Shown: one piece after another, positions 1 to 8,759 of the stretch | How positions within the stretch are numbered: position 1 is the first letter of the stretch | Layout: every line of letters begins with the position of its first letter | DNA from: JAJDTQ01 sp965204235 | GTDB lineage: Bacteria > Desulfobacterota > Binatia > UBA9968 > JAJDTQ01 | Assembly (NCBI GenBank): GCA_965204235.1 | Contig: OZ241979.1 | Coordinates: 1,364,001 to 1,428,000, forward strand | DNA: 64,000 nucleotides | Direction: 5' to 3' | Made by a program: the position numbers and the translations under genes | The notes under the pieces: generated by a model | Databases searched by the model: none | Seen by the model: only the letters and a program-made list of their open reading frames with translations | Told to the model about the DNA's origin: nothing

Positions 1-2771
1 TACTGTTCTCTAAGCCAAGTTTTCGGATCGATTTCTCCCCGTGAAACACGAACGCTTCTTTCCCGTCTCTCGTATTCTTTCTCGCGACTCTCTGCGTGTT
101 GTTGGGCTGTCCTTTCACCTCTGCGTTCGGGATCCCGAGACGGACGTTCGGGAAACGCCGGCTTCTGGCTCTCGGCCTCCAGTCTTTTCAGGAACTCGGG
201 ATCGGTTTCCAATTTCTGTGAAAGCCTTTGCGCTACTTCAGGGTTAGGAAAACCCAAGCATTTAGCCGCCTCGCTTCGGCGCTGATAGTCTTGTGTGGTC
301 TGTTCTCTTTCTCGACGTTCTGCCTCACCACGATCTACCTCGTTCCTTCCGAATTCGATGGCTTTCAGCCATGCCGACCCGGGTTGGTAAAAAAATCCCT
401 CCGGGAGCAACCCCGCAACAGCGTCGCACGGCTTACGAAAATCATTTGTGCTTCCGTAGGAAGTTTTTTGTGGAACCCACGCGGTTCTTCGCAATCTGTG
501 AACGAGCGACGAATCGCGGTGTACCGTCGATTGCAAACTGTTTGAGCGATAGCGAGCCTGCAAATGATCGACAGCAACCTCAGTCATTGACCTCCAAATG
601 AGCTTGGACTTGTCCAAACTGCTTTCACGTAACAATACTTCGAACTCTGGCACATCGTAATCCTGATCTATTCCATACTTATCAGACCAGCCTCCGCTAT
701 CCCACAGAGATACTCTCTGCGGGTGGCTGGATGGAATCCTCTGTTCTTGAGGCTCGAATCCTGTTTGAGCACCCACTGCCGCGGCGAACTCCCCGAGTTC
801 TTTTGCCTCAATGCCAGAGTCTTGATACTCAGAAGAGATCTCCCATCTCCGACGATTGGATTCGCCAATGGCCTCATAATAGACCCTCAGACCCGTATCG
901 AGATACGGCGCATCCAAAAAGACATGCTGGGCCTCTCCCCAATCTCCGTCTTCCAGCTTAAAAATGGAATAGCCGGCAAATAGCTTTGCCTGTTCCAGGT
1001 GTCTTTTCACAAGATCAATGAACATCCTCATATCTTCCACGGGAGGATCGAATGGCTCACTCGAGTATCGGCTCCGCAAAAGCATTTCGACCCGCTCAAC
1101 TTCGCCGACTCTACGAACCCCAATCTCTTCGAGAAACTTGGAAACCCTGTCCCGCTTCTGTTTGTCCGATGGATAAACGCCCTTGGCGACGCGAGGAAAA
1201 TTCTCATTATCATCCGTGTCGTACTCCTGGAAATAAGACTTATTCCCGGGCCGATCCACGCCATCCATACAACGCACGATAGGAAGTTTCTTTAGCTGCT
1301 CCGTTCGATAAAAGCCGGCCAACAACAAGTAGAGACCCTGGAACCACTCATCAGGTTTCGATTCCAGCCATGACGTTGTAGCATCACATCGCGTGGACAA
1401 TGTGTCCAAGAACTTCTCGATTCCCCATTCGGTAATATCCAGATTAGACAGAAAGTCGTCTTCCCGCTGGTTTCTTTGTGGAGGATTGGCAATCCACATC
1501 GGCTCCTCGTAACGGTCGCCAAGAATCGCCACCAGATCCTGGTCCTTGACAAGATTCGTTACTTCACGCGGCCCTCTGAAAACATCAGCCGCGGCCTCGT
1601 GGTTCCCTTGTTTCATTGGAAGCAGTCTTTGGCTTTTGAACGCTTCGATCAGGTCTTGAAAAATTGGCTCGTAGAACGGAGAGAGGGCATCCTTATGATT
1701 GGGAAGGGTAGCCAGAAATCCTACGTTCAGTAATCCTTGGTCTCGTATCGCGGCCATTGACTCTACAACCAACTCAGCAAGATGATCTCGGAAGCGGTCG
1801 TTTTCCGGGCAGTCGCGGACGCTATCTCGTGCGACCGTCGAAGCAAAAGGTGCGTGTAGGTGAAAGCGAAGGTTGGACCTCTCCTTTTCCGCAGGAAAAT
1901 AGATCGAAACCCGTCCCGGAGACAAAGATGTTATCTTCCACTGGGCGTGCTGGCGTCGCCTTCGTTTCTTGCGCGACCTCTTTGGGGTTGTTCCCTGGGT
2001 CTTCTCCAAACCAAAGGCAATCGCGATTCGGTAGTCTTGGAGACTTCCCTTTTCATCTGCGACGTTGACTTCCTTCTCAAAGCGAAGGAAGAAATCCGAT
2101 GTCGGTTCCGAGTCTCCAGGATGTCGCAGACGAATTTCTATCCGGTTTCCGTCTGCCTCCTGGTATTCGAGAAACCCCAAGGTTGAATCTGGCAGTTGGT
2201 ATTCAATTCTCCTGATATTACTGAGAAAGAGGAGTGTATTTGCGTCTAACTCCCGAAGTCCCTTTTCTATTTCCTGATGGGCCCTTTTCGGAGGTTTTTG
2301 TGGATTGTCGAAAGGGAACAAAAAGCGAGTTTCTTGTTCGCTGAGGACAGGCGGCGTCAATCCGGCCGTATCTGGAACCACTAGATCGCGGATTCGGAAA
2401 TGGAATGGGCCGGACGCGACTTCGGGTGTCATGGTGTATGCAAACACAGCCTTGAAGCCGACACCAAACTTACCGATACGGGTGTGATCGTCTTGCTTTT
2501 CGCTGTTGCCGATACTTGTAATGTTCTCGACATCCTTCAAGCTGAACGGTCGGCTTCCGTCGTGCGCGAATTCAAGACAACGGTCCTTGAGAGTGAACCG
2601 AACCCTGGTCGCCTGGGCATCCTCGGAGTTCTGCAGAAGCTCATAGATGAAGTGTGCGTTATCCGGGTACAGATCCTTCAGCAGTCCCTTGATACCGTCT
2701 TCAAAACCATCATTTTCACGGCTCGCTTCTACCCACTTCCGCCGCTTCTGCCGTAGCTCTTCCAATGTCAT
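1..2771 (-). CDS. Sacsin/HSP90-type ATPase, large (partial, runs off left edge)
   Basis: An unbroken frame of about 923 codons runs from an ATG at 2771 to the window edge without a stop; an in-frame ATG at 2783 is an alternative start. The N-terminus is a GHKL/HSP90-like ATPase of the sacsin type: ELLQNSEDA (residues 44-52) is the Mg-binding N-box, HDG (70-72) the second box and IGKFGVGFKAVF (99-110) the glycine-rich ATP lid. The remaining ~800 residues are not recognised; the C-terminal part seen (about 820-923) is highly charged and probably coiled-coil. Proteins with this ATPase head are frequent in defence islands, where they are thought to sense or remodel. It starts 26 bases after the PIN gene, so it is co-transcribed with it and with the SNF2 helicase. 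Base composition is clearly less GC-rich than the rest of the window, suggesting acquisition. Function inferred only. Confidence 0.85.
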   Translation of the reverse strand, partial: MTLEELRQKRRKWVEASRENDGFEDGIKGLLKDLYPDNAHFIYELLQNSEDAQATRVRFTLKDRCLEFAHDGSRPFSLKDVENITSIGNSEKQDDHTRIGKFGVGFKAVFAYTMTPEVASGPFHFRIRDLVVPDTAGLTPPVLSEQETRFLFPFDNPQKPPKRAHQEIEKGLRELDANTLLFLSNIRRIEYQLPDSTLGFLEYQEADGNRIEIRLRHPGDSEPTSDFFLRFEKEVNVADEKGSLQDYRIAIAFGLEKTQGTTPKRSRKKRRRRQHAQWKITSLSPGRVSIYFPAEKERSNLRFHLHAPFASTVARDSVRDCPENDRFRDHLAELVVESMAAIRDQGLLNVGFLATLPNHKDALSPFYEPIFQDLIEAFKSQRLLPMKQGNHEAAADVFRGPREVTNLVKDQDLVAILGDRYEEPMWIANPPQRNQREDDFLSNLDITEWGIEKFLDTLSTRCDATTSWLESKPDEWFQGLYLLLAGFYRTEQLKKLPIVRCMDGVDRPGNKSYFQEYDTDDNENFPRVAKGVYPSDKQKRDRVSKFLEEIGVRRVGEVERVEMLLRSRYSSEPFDPPVEDMRMFIDLVKRHLEQAKLFAGYSIFKLEDGDWGEAQHVFLDAPYLDTGLRVYYEAIGESNRRRWEISSEYQDSGIEAKELGEFAAAVGAQTGFEPQEQRIPSSHPQRVSLWDSGGWSDKYGIDQDYDVPEFEVLLRESSLDKSKLIWRSMTEVAVDHLQARYRSNSLQSTVHRDSSLVHRLRRTAWVPQKTSYGSTNDFRKPCDAVAGLLPEGFFYQPGSAWLKAIEFGRNEVDRGEAERREREQTTQDYQRRSEAAKCLGFPNPEVAQRLSQKLETDPEFLKRLEAESQKPAFPERPSRDPERRGERTAQQHAESREKEYERRERSVRVSRGEIDPKTWLREQ

Positions 2772-2809
2772 ATACACACCCATCCGAACATCTCTGCGGG
2801 CACCGTGAG

Positions 2810-3283
2810 CTATACAGGCCATACTCCCTGCGCCACATGCCGGAAATCGAGCCAGATCCCGTTCAGGTGCTCGAAATCGCGGTCTGTGGAAAGGAGGGTA
2901 GCCTTGCTCGCATGGGCGGTGGCGGCAATCCAGATGTCGTTTTGTTTCATGGGCGCCGCCGGTTTGGGCGCCGGCGCGTCAGCAGGTGACGCCACGTTTC
3001 TGCCGTGGGTCCAAGCGTCAATCCGCGCATATGCGTCCACGATTTCCCGCTTGCTTATGTCGAGCGTGGGAAACCTGCCGAGGACCGTCTCCATGCGCGA
3101 GCGTCTCTTGCCGCCCCAACCGTTCTTTTCCGCAAGCGCCAGCATCTCGCCTCTGCAGATGATGGACGTAAAAGTCGTTGTTTCCGGTTTACCGAGACCG
3201 AACTCCGCGTAAGCCTGCATGGCCCACGGCGCCTTTCGGCTGAAACCGAGCAGCATGTTCGTGTCCAGAAGGAAAAGCGCCAT
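2810..3283 (-). CDS. PIN-domain ribonuclease (VapC-like)
   Basis: A 157-residue protein beginning MALFLLDTN; this ATG at 3283 is preferred over longer in-frame starts because the PIN fold begins here and the upstream gene stops at 3295. The four expected acidic residues are present: the Asp of LLDTN, the Glu of CRGEM, the Asp of NDIWIAATA and the Asp of STDRDF. PIN proteins are Mg-dependent endoribonucleases, usually the toxin of a type II toxin-antitoxin pair. The spacing of 11 bases to the 312-aa gene upstream and 38 to the ATPase gene downstream places it inside the defence-like operon, so it could be the effector nuclease of that module or a VapC toxin that stabilises it. The VapC call follows from motifs; its target is unknown. 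Confidence 0.88.
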   Translation of the reverse strand: MALFLLDTNMLLGFSRKAPWAMQAYAEFGLGKPETTTFTSIICRGEMLALAEKNGWGGKRRSRMETVLGRFPTLDISKREIVDAYARIDAWTHGRNVASPADAPAPKPAAPMKQNDIWIAATAHASKATLLSTDRDFEHLNGIWLDFRHVAQGVWPV

Positions 3284-3294
3284 GAACGGAGCGC

Positions 3295-4233
3295 TCAATC
3301 GAGCTGGGCGAGAAGTTCCTCCAAGGGCTCGTCGCCGGGCCACAAGCCGACAAGCTCCATGGGGTCGAGGGAGGCGGTCTGCTCGGGGTGAAACGGAACC
3401 TGGCCATGGGTATCCCAACTCTCTACGGACGGTATTTCGTCGAAAACTTCATCTCCATCGCGAAGACCCCTGATCCGGCGGGCTTGGATGAATCGAGGCT
3501 GGCCATTGATCTTGAAATGTACGACACCCTCGATGGTGGCCTGGTTCCCCCACAACGGACGCAACCTCTCCATGTCCAGTAAACCAGGGTCTAAACGCCC
3601 ATGAAGGCATGACCCATTGCTTGTGACGAGAAGAAATCGGCCGTTGCCCGGCCAGATCTCTTCGGTTCTGCCACTCACGATGAACGCTCTCGGCTCCGGA
3701 ACTCGCTTCAACTGGGTCCGAACCCTCTCCCATGCGCTGTCGTCCAGCAGAAACCCCCTCCGGGCAGACCCTTCGGGGATCATCTCGTAGCGGACACCCC
3801 GCCCTGCCGCGCTTCTGAACAGGAGGAGCGCCTGGAGAACCGCTGTGTCGAAACGGTCGCCCGAAGGGTTACCAGCGCCGATTTCGTCGAGCGCCGACGC
3901 GATGAGATCGAGCGCGGTGTCGTCCGGGCTCGGTTGCTCACACCAGAGAGCGTGTTGGGCGAACCCCTCGGGGACTACGGCCCGAAGCCGAGGCGCCTCG
4001 ATGGCGAAGGTCGTAGAACCCGGGTCCATGCCGGTTATCGTAAAGTTGACCACGGCATCGAGCCACCCGGGCCTCTTCCCCCGCCCGTCCCCTTCACCCG
4101 TGGCCAGCAAGCGGATAGCCCGTTCCGCTGTTTTGACGAGTGCATCCAACACCCGATGGAGGCTGGCGGCCTCGATCCGTCCGGGCTCTTCTCGGAGACC
4201 GCTCAGACGGAACCTGTAGCGTTGCACGTTCAT
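3295..4233 (-). CDS. Unknown 312-aa protein with antitoxin-like C-terminus
   Basis: Not recognised over most of its length. It starts at an ATG with AGGAG eight bases upstream. The protein is soluble, with no signal peptide or membrane segment. Residues 1-100 look like a mixed alpha/beta domain; the middle contains VSGRTEEIWPGNGRFLL and VEGVVHFKINGQPRF-type strands suggestive of a beta-rich fold. The last 20 residues (LVGLWPGDEPLEELLAQLD) resemble the short acidic tail with which many antitoxins clamp PIN toxins, and the PIN gene follows 11 bases later. I infer that it is the cognate inhibitor or partner of the PIN protein, enlarged relative to the usual 70-100 aa antitoxin; it might instead be a structural subunit of a helicase/ATPase complex. 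Confidence 0.7.
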   Translation of the reverse strand: MNVQRYRFRLSGLREEPGRIEAASLHRVLDALVKTAERAIRLLATGEGDGRGKRPGWLDAVVNFTITGMDPGSTTFAIEAPRLRAVVPEGFAQHALWCEQPSPDDTALDLIASALDEIGAGNPSGDRFDTAVLQALLLFRSAAGRGVRYEMIPEGSARRGFLLDDSAWERVRTQLKRVPEPRAFIVSGRTEEIWPGNGRFLLVTSNGSCLHGRLDPGLLDMERLRPLWGNQATIEGVVHFKINGQPRFIQARRIRGLRDGDEVFDEIPSVESWDTHGQVPFHPEQTASLDPMELVGLWPGDEPLEELLAQLD

Positions 4234-4406
4234 CCCGGAGTCTCCTGGTCCCTGGTCCGCGTTTCATCAACCTCATGCTGCGAACGCTGCTACGCTCGCC
4301 GCGGCGGATTCTCCGCCTCCGACCTACCGAGGTTCTCGCCTCTTTACGGCGAAAATGCCGACCGTGCCGACAGGCGTTCCTCCAACGAGACTAACACAGA
4401 AGTCCG

Positions 4407-7400
4407 CTAGTTTCCTATGCTCAAGACCCCATACGCCACCGGCTCCGCAATGACGTCCGCCTTCTCTGCCGCGCTCTCAAGCTCCTGGATTCGTCTGGTG
4501 TAGTCGGCCTCGGCGTTCTCGATCTGGGACCGACGCATCCTCCGTATCTTTTCGTTACTGGCCTGTCCGGTCTGTTCCCGAAGGAGCGCCATGCGCGCCT
4601 TGTGGCTCTTGGACAGGCTTTCTCTGCGGTAAGCCGCCAGTTCCTGCGTCTGTTGGCGATGTCCTGCGCGGGCTTGGGACCACAGCTTGTAGTGCTTCGC
4701 GTCCAGTTCCTTCCAACCGGGAGAAACCGGGTCTTTTCCTTGACCCTCGGCCGCGGCGTCCGTTGCCGTTTCAAGGAGGCGGCCAAGGTGGGGCGTCAGG
4801 GCTTCCGATGAACCGACGGGCTTGAGCACCACGTCTTCCCTGATGCCTTGGAACCGCCACTGGTAGATGGCAAACTCATAGCGGCCTGCGGGGACCTCTC
4901 CGGTCTGCGCTTTCAGTATGGCGGCGACCGGCCGCCCGGCGTCAAACGACAACGCCGCCTGCTTCACCAACGGGTGAAGAGGCATGATGAAGGCTGCCTC
5001 AGCGTGCTGCGCAGCACACCCTGTCTCGAAAGTAACCGACAGGTGTGGGTCCCCGCCCTTCAGCCAAGTCTCCCACTGTCGAGGGATGGCGCTGTTCTGC
5101 CTCGGGAGTTGCTGGAAATCCCGCAATACGCGGTTTCGCGCCTCCTGCGAAAGGCGGAGCGTCTTCAGGGGCTTGTCACCGAGGATGAAGTCCTGGTCCG
5201 TCCCGCACCTGTCTTGCAGGTAGAACGCAACCAGCCTGCGCAGTGATACCGGAGTCAACCAGAAGCTGGAAGCGCCGGCGATCTCCTTCTTCATCTGATC
5301 CTCGGGCAGACGGATGCCGAAAAGCTCCATCTGCCCCTGTTCCAACCGCTCCTGCTCCTGTATCAACCGGACCTTGTTGTCCGCCAACTGCTGCAACTTG
5401 GCTTGTCGGTCCTCGTCGCTCAGTGAATCGTTATCGGCGATGCTCTTGATCTCCCTGGAGATCTCTCCGAGGATCTCTTCGCTGCCGCCCAAGGCGCCGT
5501 TGAACACACCGATGCGAAGAAGGCAGCGTTCGTAGATGTCCGCATCGACCGTTCCCGGCGTGATCAGGTTGACGATGGCCACGCTCTCGCTCTTCTGGCC
5601 ATTGCGGTCGATGCGGCCTATCCGCTGCTCCACCCGCATGGGGTTCCAGGGCAGGTCGTAGTTCACGATGCAGTCGCAGAACTGGTAGTCCAGCCCCTCG
5701 CAACCGACTTCCGAGAACAGCAGGAGGTCGAGACCGTCGCCAGCCTCGCGCGGCTTCTCGAAACGGCGCCGCAGCGCAACGCGCTCCTCGTCCGGTGTGT
5801 CGCCGTGGATCATGCCGACGCGCACGCCGTCGGCCAGGAGATGTTTGTGGAGATAGCGGAGTGTGTGGCGGAAGCTGCTGAACAGCATGATCTTGTTGTT
5901 GGGCAGCCGTTGTTTGTCCCGAACGACCTTGCGGAGCGCTTCCAGCTTTGGATCGTGGGGACCGAGGGACTTCGCTTGCCTGATTACGCTCTGGATCTGT
6001 TGCTGGATTGCACTTATGGCCTCTCCTGACGGAAACGGCTCGGCGCCATCGGCTTCCTCCCATTCCAATTCGTGGATATGGCGGTTCAGGATGTCCTCCA
6101 TAAAAGGGGCGAGCCCGTGCAGGCAACTCGCCGCTTGGCGTCGGATCATCTGGAGCATGAACTTCAGTATGAGCCCGAGGGGAGAACCGGGTTGGATCCG
6201 CCTGAATATCTCCACCTGAACCCGGATCAACTCATCGTGAAGCCGTTTCTGGTCGGGGGTGAATGCGACCTTGACGGTCTCCGGTTTCCGAACGGTGAAC
6301 TCGCCGATGTCCCGCCGCCGGGTCCTGTTGATGATGCCGGAGAACGTATGCAGGGCCTCCATGTCCGTGATGAGCTGGACCCTTTCGTCAGCGGCAAAGC
6401 TGCCGGAGGCGAGCCTTCCGCGGATGGTCTTGAATTCGAGGTTCTGCCTGAGGATTGCCCGTCCCCAATCCGTTGTGGCTGCTTGGTCAAGGGCTTCCGC
6501 CGCTCGACTCATCCAATCCGGCCCCTGGGCACGGGCATGGTCCACAGCCTGGTTGATGAAGGGGTTTGGCTCCGCCATGTGTTTGAAACTGTCCTGGTCC
6601 AGGACAAGGTCGGGTCGAAGCGCGTTCAGCAGTACGAACAGGTCATGGCTGTCGAGCTGGACGGGGGTAGCGGTCAGAAAGATGGCGGCTTCCGCGTGGT
6701 CGCAGAAAAACCGCACGGCTTCGTGACTGTAGGTGTCCTGATTGCGGATATGGTGGGCTTCGTCCACGATCACGAGGTCGAAATGAGGAGGCGGGTCCAG
6801 ACCCAAGAGTCCCTTTCTCCATCTTTTCCCAGGCTGGCCTCCGGTTCCCGGACCGTAGAGGAGAGCCTCGTCCAACAACGAGTACGGGAGTATCGTCTTT
6901 TGGTGTTGCTCGGGCCAAGCTCCTTCCAAGGCCGTCTCATGGATGCAGTATCTCAAGGTCTTGCCGTCCAGATGGGTGAACCGTTCGTCGAAGCGCTTCA
7001 TCTCGCTCTGCCACTTGCGCTCGGTCACCAGGGGCCGGGGACAGATGATGAGGACGGACCGGACGTCCCGCCGGGCCTGCAACTCCCGGAGGATCAACCC
7101 GGCCTCGATGGTCTTGCCCACGCCGACGCTATCCGCGATCAACAGCCTCGGACGGTCCGACCGGATGAACCGCAACACGGGACGAAACTGGTAGGGGATG
7201 AAGTCAACGCGGGCCGCGTTCAGCGAATACAGCGTTGACAGGCCGGGATGCCGTATCTGCAAGGCGGTCAGGTGGGCATGAAGCTGCTCACACGAGAGAG
7301 ACTGGAAGGCGTCGTCCGGCAGCGCCGCGGCCGTCAATTGAGAGGCGAAATACGTCTGCACCCTGCCTTCGACAAAGACCCGGACTCGGTTTTCACCCTC

Positions 7401-7493
7401 GCCCGGCAACACCTCGACGACCGCTCCTGTGATCGAAGGGTCGGACTTCAAGGATACGACCTGGCCTGGCGAAAGCTCACCCTCCGGATTCAT
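4407..7493 (-). CDS. SNF2-family DEAH helicase/ATPase
   Basis: A 1028-residue superfamily 2 helicase. The ATG at 7493 is chosen because GGAGG lies six bases upstream, inside the end of the preceding gene; in-frame ATGs at 7523 and 7541 are weaker. After a small beta N-terminal domain (1-60, RVRVFVEGRVQTYFASQL-like), the Q-motif YQFRPV is at 101-106, Walker A DSVGVGKT at 121-128, the DEAH box at 244-247, and motifs V/VI (GCEGLDYQ and VEQRIGRIDRNGQ) near residues 585-630. The C-terminal 350 residues are rich in charged helices (EQERLEQGQMELFG and later), probably coiled coil. Related SNF2 proteins translocate on duplex DNA and occur in restriction-like and DISARM-like defence loci. No methylase or PLD partner is seen, so this is not a recognisable DISARM. 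It is the largest complete gene of the module and is separated from the 312-aa gene by 173 bases. Confidence 0.9.
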   Translation of the reverse strand: MNPEGELSPGQVVSLKSDPSITGAVVEVLPGEGENRVRVFVEGRVQTYFASQLTAAALPDDAFQSLSCEQLHAHLTALQIRHPGLSTLYSLNAARVDFIPYQFRPVLRFIRSDRPRLLIADSVGVGKTIEAGLILRELQARRDVRSVLIICPRPLVTERKWQSEMKRFDERFTHLDGKTLRYCIHETALEGAWPEQHQKTILPYSLLDEALLYGPGTGGQPGKRWRKGLLGLDPPPHFDLVIVDEAHHIRNQDTYSHEAVRFFCDHAEAAIFLTATPVQLDSHDLFVLLNALRPDLVLDQDSFKHMAEPNPFINQAVDHARAQGPDWMSRAAEALDQAATTDWGRAILRQNLEFKTIRGRLASGSFAADERVQLITDMEALHTFSGIINRTRRRDIGEFTVRKPETVKVAFTPDQKRLHDELIRVQVEIFRRIQPGSPLGLILKFMLQMIRRQAASCLHGLAPFMEDILNRHIHELEWEEADGAEPFPSGEAISAIQQQIQSVIRQAKSLGPHDPKLEALRKVVRDKQRLPNNKIMLFSSFRHTLRYLHKHLLADGVRVGMIHGDTPDEERVALRRRFEKPREAGDGLDLLLFSEVGCEGLDYQFCDCIVNYDLPWNPMRVEQRIGRIDRNGQKSESVAIVNLITPGTVDADIYERCLLRIGVFNGALGGSEEILGEISREIKSIADNDSLSDEDRQAKLQQLADNKVRLIQEQERLEQGQMELFGIRLPEDQMKKEIAGASSFWLTPVSLRRLVAFYLQDRCGTDQDFILGDKPLKTLRLSQEARNRVLRDFQQLPRQNSAIPRQWETWLKGGDPHLSVTFETGCAAQHAEAAFIMPLHPLVKQAALSFDAGRPVAAILKAQTGEVPAGRYEFAIYQWRFQGIREDVVLKPVGSSEALTPHLGRLLETATDAAAEGQGKDPVSPGWKELDAKHYKLWSQARAGHRQQTQELAAYRRESLSKSHKARMALLREQTGQASNEKIRRMRRSQIENAEADYTRRIQELESAAEKADVIAEPVAYGVLSIGN

Positions 7494-7734
7494 TGGCGGC
7501 CTCCGTCCTTGAAACATCGCCATCCGCGCCTGCTGGCTCATCCGCAGGTTTCGGATCCGATACGGCCTTCGCTTTCGGCTCTATGCGGCGCGGCGGGAAG
7601 GTGACGTACGTTCTCCCGCTTGCCCGTTGCTGGGCTATCAGGTCTTCGACGATCAGATCCGGGTCATGGTTGAACCGCGCTGCGTGCTCCTGTCTGTATC
7701 GCCGTACCTCTTCGACGATGAGATCGTCTTTCAT
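7477..7734 (-). CDS. Small unknown protein at head of helicase operon
   Basis: An 85-residue protein starting MKDDLIVEEVRRYRQEHAARF at an ATG with GAAGGAC just upstream; a longer in-frame start (7767) would read into a dispersed repeat and is rejected. It ends with TGA inside the ribosome-binding region of the helicase gene (overlap of about 17 bases), so translation of the two is coupled. The N-terminal 55 residues are charged helix followed by a short strand (SGRTYVTFPPRR); the tail is disordered and acidic. Small proteins of this kind are commonly found beside toxin genes and are annotated as hypothetical. A role as antitoxin or assembly factor is inference from position. Confidence 0.65.
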   Translation of the reverse strand: MKDDLIVEEVRRYRQEHAARFNHDPDLIVEDLIAQQRASGRTYVTFPPRRIEPKAKAVSDPKPADEPAGADGDVSRTEAANESGG

Positions 7735-7769
7735 GTTTCGTCCTTCGAGAGTTCCTCCGGCGTCCATGG

Positions 7770-7811
7770 CGCGTCCTTCGACTTCGCTTCGCTACGCTCA
7801 GGACGAACGGG
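7770..7811 (+). repeat. Dispersed 42-bp repeat, copy 1
   Basis: Full-length core CGCGTCCTTCGACTTCGCTT / CGCTACGCTCAGGACGAACG / GG. An inverted repeat GTCCT ... AGGAC closes the two ends, so a transcript could fold into a hairpin. Confidence 0.85.
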
Positions 7812-7904
7812 GAGATATGCGAGTCGTTCAGGCGTACAGCCTTTTCAGGTCGTATAAGGCGTCGCTGACGAACCGGGAGACATGCAAGTCGTTCAGAGCC
7901 TCCT

Positions 7905-7938
7905 CAACGGTCCTTACGGTCCTTGACGGGGACCGTTG
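7905..7938 (-). terminator. Candidate terminator hairpin after aapP
   Basis: Perfect 9-bp inverted repeat CAACGGTCC ... GGACCGTTG with a 16-base loop, 29 bases past the stop codon of the aap ATPase gene. There is no run of T after it, so it would be at best a weak intrinsic terminator or an mRNA 3-prime stabiliser. Confidence 0.35.
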
Positions 7939-7966
7939 TACAGGGTTTCCTGCGATCGCCCCGCCG

Positions 7967-8746
7967 CTAATGCGACAAAATCTGGCTCAGGAACAGTTTC
8001 GTGCGCTCGTTCCGGGGGTGGTTGAAGAACTCTTCCGGGGTGTTCTCTTCGATGATCTCGCCGCCGTCCATGAAGATGACCCGGTGGGCGGCCCGGCGGG
8101 CGAAACCCATCTCGTGGGTGACCACCAGCATGGTCATGCCGCTCTCGGCCAGTTCGATCATGGTGTCGAGCACTTCCTTGATCATCTCCGGGTCCAGGGC
8201 GGAAGTCGGCTCGTCGAACAGCATGATCCGGGGCTGCATGCACAGGGCCCGGGCAATCGCCACCCGTTGCTGCTGGCCGCCGGAAAGCTGCCCCGGGTAC
8301 TTGTGGGCCTGTTCCGGGATGCGCACCCGCTCCAGCAGCCGCAGGGCGGTCTCTTCCGCGTCCCGCCTGGCCAGCTTGCGCACCCAGATGGGTCCCAGCG
8401 TGCAGTTCTCCATCACCGTGAGGTGCGGGAACAGGTTGAAGTGCTGGAACACCATCCCCACCTCGGAGCGGACCTGCTCGATGTCCTTCAGGTCCCGGGT
8501 CAGTTCGACGCCGTCCACCACGATGGCGCCACGCTGGTGGACTTCGAGCCGGTTGATGCAGCGGATCAGGGTCGATTTGCCGGACCCGGACGGCCCGCAG
8601 ATGACGATGCGTTCCCCCGCGGTGACGCGCAGGTGGATGTTCTTGAGCGCGTGGAACGCGCCGTACCACTTGTTCATGCCGGTGATCTCGACCATCACCT
8701 TCGAGGGGTCGAGGGAGGACTCGATGCGATCGACGTCGGCTTCCAT
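7967..8746 (-). CDS. aapP: Amino-acid ABC transporter ATPase (AapP/GlnQ type)
   Basis: A 259-residue ABC ATPase that powers uptake by the two permeases encoded just upstream. It shows Walker A GPSGSGKST, the Q-loop VFQHFNLFPHLTV, the signature LSGGQQQRVAIARAL, Walker B IMLFDEPTSALDP and the switch histidine in VTHEMGFAR. These follow the polar amino-acid subfamily closely. AGGAG lies four bases before the ATG. It is the last gene of a four-gene operon in the order binding protein, permease, permease, ATPase, which is the arrangement of the general L-amino-acid (Aap) and glutamate/glutamine/aspartate (Bzt) systems of alphaproteobacteria. Which amino acids are carried cannot be read from the sequence. 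Confidence 0.93.
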   Translation of the reverse strand: MEADVDRIESSLDPSKVMVEITGMNKWYGAFHALKNIHLRVTAGERIVICGPSGSGKSTLIRCINRLEVHQRGAIVVDGVELTRDLKDIEQVRSEVGMVFQHFNLFPHLTVMENCTLGPIWVRKLARRDAEETALRLLERVRIPEQAHKYPGQLSGGQQQRVAIARALCMQPRIMLFDEPTSALDPEMIKEVLDTMIELAESGMTMLVVTHEMGFARRAAHRVIFMDGGEIIEENTPEEFFNHPRNERTKLFLSQILSH

Positions 8747-8759
8747 GGTGCTCCTGTCC

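Larger units (their letters stand above)
7735..7966. other. Intergenic: dispersed repeat, hairpin, short coding-like remnant
   Basis: Holds a copy of the 42-bp dispersed repeat (7770-7811) and a 9-bp inverted repeat CAACGGTCC/GGACCGTTG (7905-7913 and 7930-7938) that lies just beyond the stop of the ABC ATPase gene and may end its transcript. On the minus strand, 7845-7925 reads as a 27-codon tail (VEEALNDLHVSRFVSDALYD and on) with a protein-like look and a stop, possibly the remnant of a lost gene. No clear promoter for the helicase operon was found. Confidence 0.5.

Noticed and set aside
4407..7493. DISARM system call for the SNF2 helicase locus
   Set aside because: None of DrmA, DrmB, DrmC or a methyltransferase is present; only the helicase class is shared.
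7845..7925. 27-codon protein-like tail on the minus strand
   Set aside because: Too short to assign; recorded only as a possible remnant in the intergenic entry.
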